This document shows positions 8,729-10,019 of a stretch of DNA of 10,019 nt, one piece after another. Numbering within the stretch: position 1 is the stretch's first letter; each line of letters opens with the position of its first letter. The DNA is from Clostridia bacterium (GTDB lineage Bacteria; Bacillota; Clostridia; Christensenellales; UBA1242), in the NCBI GenBank assembly GCA_017964105.1, contig JAGCSP010000070.1, positions 1-10,019 of the forward strand. Direction: 5' to 3'. A program made the translations under genes and the position numbers. The notes under the pieces are model-generated. The model had not been told where the DNA came from and made no database searches. It saw nothing but the letters and a program-made list of their open reading frames with translations.

Positions 8729-9589
8729 ATGGCAAAATTTGATATTGACAAGAAAGGTTATAATCCAGAGCAAGTTGACGAATTTATCAAAGCTCTTACA
8801 TTAAAATATGAAGAAAAGCTATCCGAGCAAAAGGATAGAGTGTTTTCTATGCGTAATGAAGTAAGAGTGCTTCAAGAACGTGTGGATATGTATCAAACAA
8901 AAGATAAACAAATATCCAAAGCGCTTGTGTATGCAGTGGAAAAGGCAGATCAGATAGAAGCCAGTGCACGCAAACTATATGAACTAGAACTAAAAAGAAT
9001 TAGTATCCTTTATGCTAAATGGCAAGAAATTGTTGCAAGCATTGAAGAGCACTATGGTACCACAAATGGAGTGGAAAGTGTAGATACGCTAATTGAAGAA
9101 TTTAAAGAGGGTCTACGCAGTATTTGCGAGCAAAACAATAAGATTGCATCATCTAGTGTAAAACAAGACATTAAAAACAATAGTGACAGCTATATAAAGA
9201 ACTTGTTAAATAAAATGGACTATGTAATTAATTCAAAACCAAAGCAAGAAAACCCTGTACCTACTCCAAAAATAAGAAAAGCAAAATCTACAAGCATTGA
9301 TAGTGTGCATGAGCATGAAACTGCAAGAATTCAATCAATTGGTGGAAGATTGCAAAGTTTGAATGTTAAGGCAGGAAGTACTAAAGAAAAGAGTGTAGGC
9401 AACGCAGAAAGATATTTGAGCGATGATGTGGATGTAGAACTAAATAACTATGGTAAGAATTTTGCTAGAAACAAAGCAAATACACTTGCTCCAAATGACA
9501 CTGGATTTGATATTCAAGATGCCCTAAATCCAAAAGAAGATTTAGAAGAGATAATGAAGGCTTTTGATTTCTTTGCACATAAAAAATAA
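8729..9589 (+). CDS. DivIVA-family coiled-coil protein
   Basis: DivIVA-family proteins bind the cytoplasmic face of the membrane at curved sites and recruit division, polarity or cell-wall factors. The 286-residue product opens with FDIDKKGYNPEQVDEFIKAL (4-23), the DivIVA lipid-binding signature of F, then GY, then EVD-F-hydrophobic. Heptad-like coiled coil follows (about 25-107: YEEKLSEQKDRVFSMRNEVRVLQERVDMY and on). A second helical part lies near 117-168, then a Pro/Lys/Ser-rich, presumably disordered stretch (169-255), and an acidic-hydrophobic tail FDIQDALNPKEDLEEIMKAF (260-279). The separate conserved-looking tail could be a partner-docking motif. GAGGT (8718-8722) gives 6-nt spacing to the ATG. 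It is last in the lgt transcript; a terminator follows after about 70 nt. Whether it is the division-site DivIVA or a side-family member (GpsB, SepIVA-like) cannot be decided here. Confidence 0.84.
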   Translation: MAKFDIDKKGYNPEQVDEFIKALTLKYEEKLSEQKDRVFSMRNEVRVLQERVDMYQTKDKQISKALVYAVEKADQIEASARKLYELELKRISILYAKWQEIVASIEEHYGTTNGVESVDTLIEEFKEGLRSICEQNNKIASSSVKQDIKNNSDSYIKNLLNKMDYVINSKPKQENPVPTPKIRKAKSTSIDSVHEHETARIQSIGGRLQSLNVKAGSTKEKSVGNAERYLSDDVDVELNNYGKNFARNKANTLAPNDTGFDIQDALNPKEDLEEIMKAFDFFAHKK

Positions 9590-9623
9590 ATATACTCAAG
9601 TATTGATAAATAATAACAATATA

Positions 9624-9648
9624 ATATACGTGTACGCACGCGCACGCG
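9624..9648. repeat. 25-nt strictly alternating purine-pyrimidine tract (Z-DNA candidate)
   Basis: From 9624 to 9648 every base alternates purine and pyrimidine. The last part is almost pure CG/CA steps (CGCACGCGCACGCG, 9635-9648). CpG-rich DNA is otherwise rare in this AT-rich window. It lies in the 3' untranslated region of the divIVA-like gene, upstream of its terminator and of the rRNA promoter. Confidence 0.75.
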
Positions 9649-9658
9649 ACGGTATAAC

Positions 9659-9690
9659 AAAAAATGACATGTTTTAATGTCATTTTTTTG
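9659..9690 (+). terminator. Intrinsic terminator after divIVA-like gene
   Basis: ATGACAT pairs with ATGTCAT around loop GTTTTA. The stem extends through flanking A and T runs (left arm 9659-9670, right arm 9677-9688) and ends in a seven-T run. It separates the lgt transcript from the rRNA promoter region, and could work in both directions. Confidence 0.87.
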
Positions 9691-9709
9691 TATTTTACGC
9701 AAAATAATC

Positions 9710-9728
9710 TTTGGTTAAAATAACCAAA
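9710..9728. repeat. Inverted repeat upstream of the rRNA promoter
   Basis: TTTGGTTA, AAA, TAACCAAA: perfect 8-bp arms about 80 bp before the rRNA -35. A direct repeat ATTTTACG flanks it on both sides (9692-9699 and 9728-9735). A protein-binding site is possible; no factor can be named. Confidence 0.5.
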
Positions 9729-9806
9729 TTTTACGAAACACCGGGGTGTGTGTTAGTGGAAAAAATGAAAAATATAAAAGTTTTTAAAAATTTTTTGAAA
9801 AAAGTG

Positions 9807-9842
9807 TTGACTTGCTATTTCTATTGTAGTAAACTATGCGTG
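9807..9842 (+). promoter_or_regulatory. Ribosomal RNA operon promoter
   Basis: TTGACT (9807-9812), a 17-bp spacer, and TAAACT (9830-9835), preceded by phased A- and T-tracts (about 9762-9803) that resemble an UP element. The predicted +1 is the G at 9842, about 147 nt before 16S. A GTP-initiated start would fit growth-rate control through GTP/ppGpp, as is known for Bacillus rRNA promoters; here that is inference. Confidence 0.8.
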
Positions 9843-9872
9843 TTGCAACCAAAAATTTTGGTTTTTGCAACA
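9841..9872 (+). repeat. Hairpin at the predicted 5' end of the rRNA transcript
   Basis: TGTTGCAA (9841-9848) pairs with TTGCAACA (9865-9872). Inside, CCAAAA and TTTTGG (9849-9854, 9856-9861) can also pair, leaving a 3-nt bulge. An alternative register pairs AACCAAAA with TTTTGGTT. The predicted transcript would begin directly with this stem-loop. Confidence 0.7.
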
Positions 9873-9941
9873 TGTACTATAACAATTAAATAGTGATAGA
9901 CGAATTAAAACTTTGTTAATTTACAATGAGTTAATAATTTA

Positions 9942-9980
9942 GGCTATACGAACTTATAACGCAAGTAGTTTGTATGAGCT
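9942..9980 (+). other. 16S leader stem-loop
   Basis: ATACGAAC (9946-9953) pairs with GTTTGTAT (9968-9975) including one G-U pair. GCT (9943-9945) with AGC (9977-9979) extends it past a bulged G, and CTT/AAG can add inside. It ends about 9 nt before mature 16S, a place where leader structures guide rRNA processing. The role is inferred. Confidence 0.5.
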
Positions 9981-9988
9981 ATGGATAA

Positions 9989-10019
9989 AAACATAAGAGT
10001 TTGATCCTGGCTCAGGACG
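9989..10019 (+). rRNA. 16S ribosomal RNA, first ~31 nt
   Basis: AGAGTTTGATCCTGGCTCAG begins at 9996 and is the near-universal 5' end of bacterial 16S rRNA (E. coli positions 8-27). Counting back places position 1 at about 9989. The following GGACG is the usual form in many Bacillota. The gene runs off the window; the exact mature 5' end is set by processing and may differ by a few bases. Confidence 0.95.

Larger units (their letters stand above)
9590..9988 (+). other. Noncoding region between divIVA-like gene and 16S rRNA
   Basis: No convincing gene lies here. The 400 bp hold, in order, an alternating purine-pyrimidine tract, the divIVA-like terminator, a perfect palindrome, a small GC-rich inverted repeat (ACACC-GG-GGTGT, 9738-9749), an A/T-tract block (about 9762-9803) that resembles an UP element, the rRNA promoter, a start-site hairpin, and a leader stem just before 16S. 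Confidence 0.8.

Noticed and set aside
8548..8751. Minus-strand 67-codon open frame opposite the small membrane protein
   Set aside because: Antisense shadow of a hydrophobic coding region; it would start inside the divIVA-like gene with no RBS or promoter.
9711..9893. 60-codon plus-strand open frame before 16S (MVKITKFYETPG...)
   Set aside because: It spans the palindrome, the A/T-tract block, the rRNA promoter and the start-site hairpin, has no RBS, and has a composition typical of random AT-rich DNA.
9590..9988. tRNA or riboswitch before the rRNA operon
   Set aside because: No cloverleaf, T-loop signature (GTTCGA-like) or known riboswitch core is visible on either strand.

Overview
The window is AT-rich, densely packed DNA from a low-GC Gram-positive bacterium. 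An uncultivated member of Clostridia/Bacillota is my best guess. The evidence is strong Shine-Dalgarno sites, sigma-A promoters with extended -10 elements, a housekeeping MazF/EndoA gene close to acpS, a DivIVA-family gene, and a 16S rRNA start reading GATCCTGGCTCAGGACG. TGA is a genuine stop here (five genes end with it), so this is not the mycoplasma code.

Layout. (1) 1-1439, plus strand: a TM2-domain membrane protein, probably cut by the window edge, overlaps mnmA (tRNA 2-thiouridylase) by ATGA. A bidirectional terminator separates mnmA from convergent eno. (2) 1473-2756, minus strand: enolase, whose frame is broken by one in-frame TAG at codon 266 while every recognisable catalytic residue on both sides is intact. 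(3) 2757-2888: a divergent promoter region. Both promoters carry the same extended -10, TGATATAAT, and the one facing right places +1 on the A of the next ATG, so that mRNA should be leaderless. (4) 2889-4427: a tight operon of a YigZ/IMPACT-family protein, recX and acpS, each overlapping the next, closed by a hairpin terminator. (5) 4506-5047: a 67-residue candidate antitoxin overlapping a mazF/endoA toxin gene. (6) 5229-7502: a 757-residue protein I do not recognise, as a single-gene unit with a near-consensus promoter, a strong RBS and its own terminator. (7) 7630-9589: lgt (lipoprotein diacylglyceryl transferase), a 77-residue membrane protein and a DivIVA-family protein, probably one transcript. 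(8) 9590-9988: a 400-bp noncoding stretch with an alternating purine-pyrimidine tract, a terminator, palindromes, a ribosomal RNA promoter and a structured leader. (9) From about 9989: the first bases of 16S rRNA.

Most genes are housekeeping: tRNA modification, glycolysis, recombination control, carrier-protein activation, lipoprotein maturation and cell-pole or division organisation. The points most worth following up are the in-frame TAG in enolase, together with the absence of TAG as a stop in all 12 protein genes; the leaderless yigZ promoter; the unusual partner of MazF; and the unrecognised 757-residue protein with strong expression signals.
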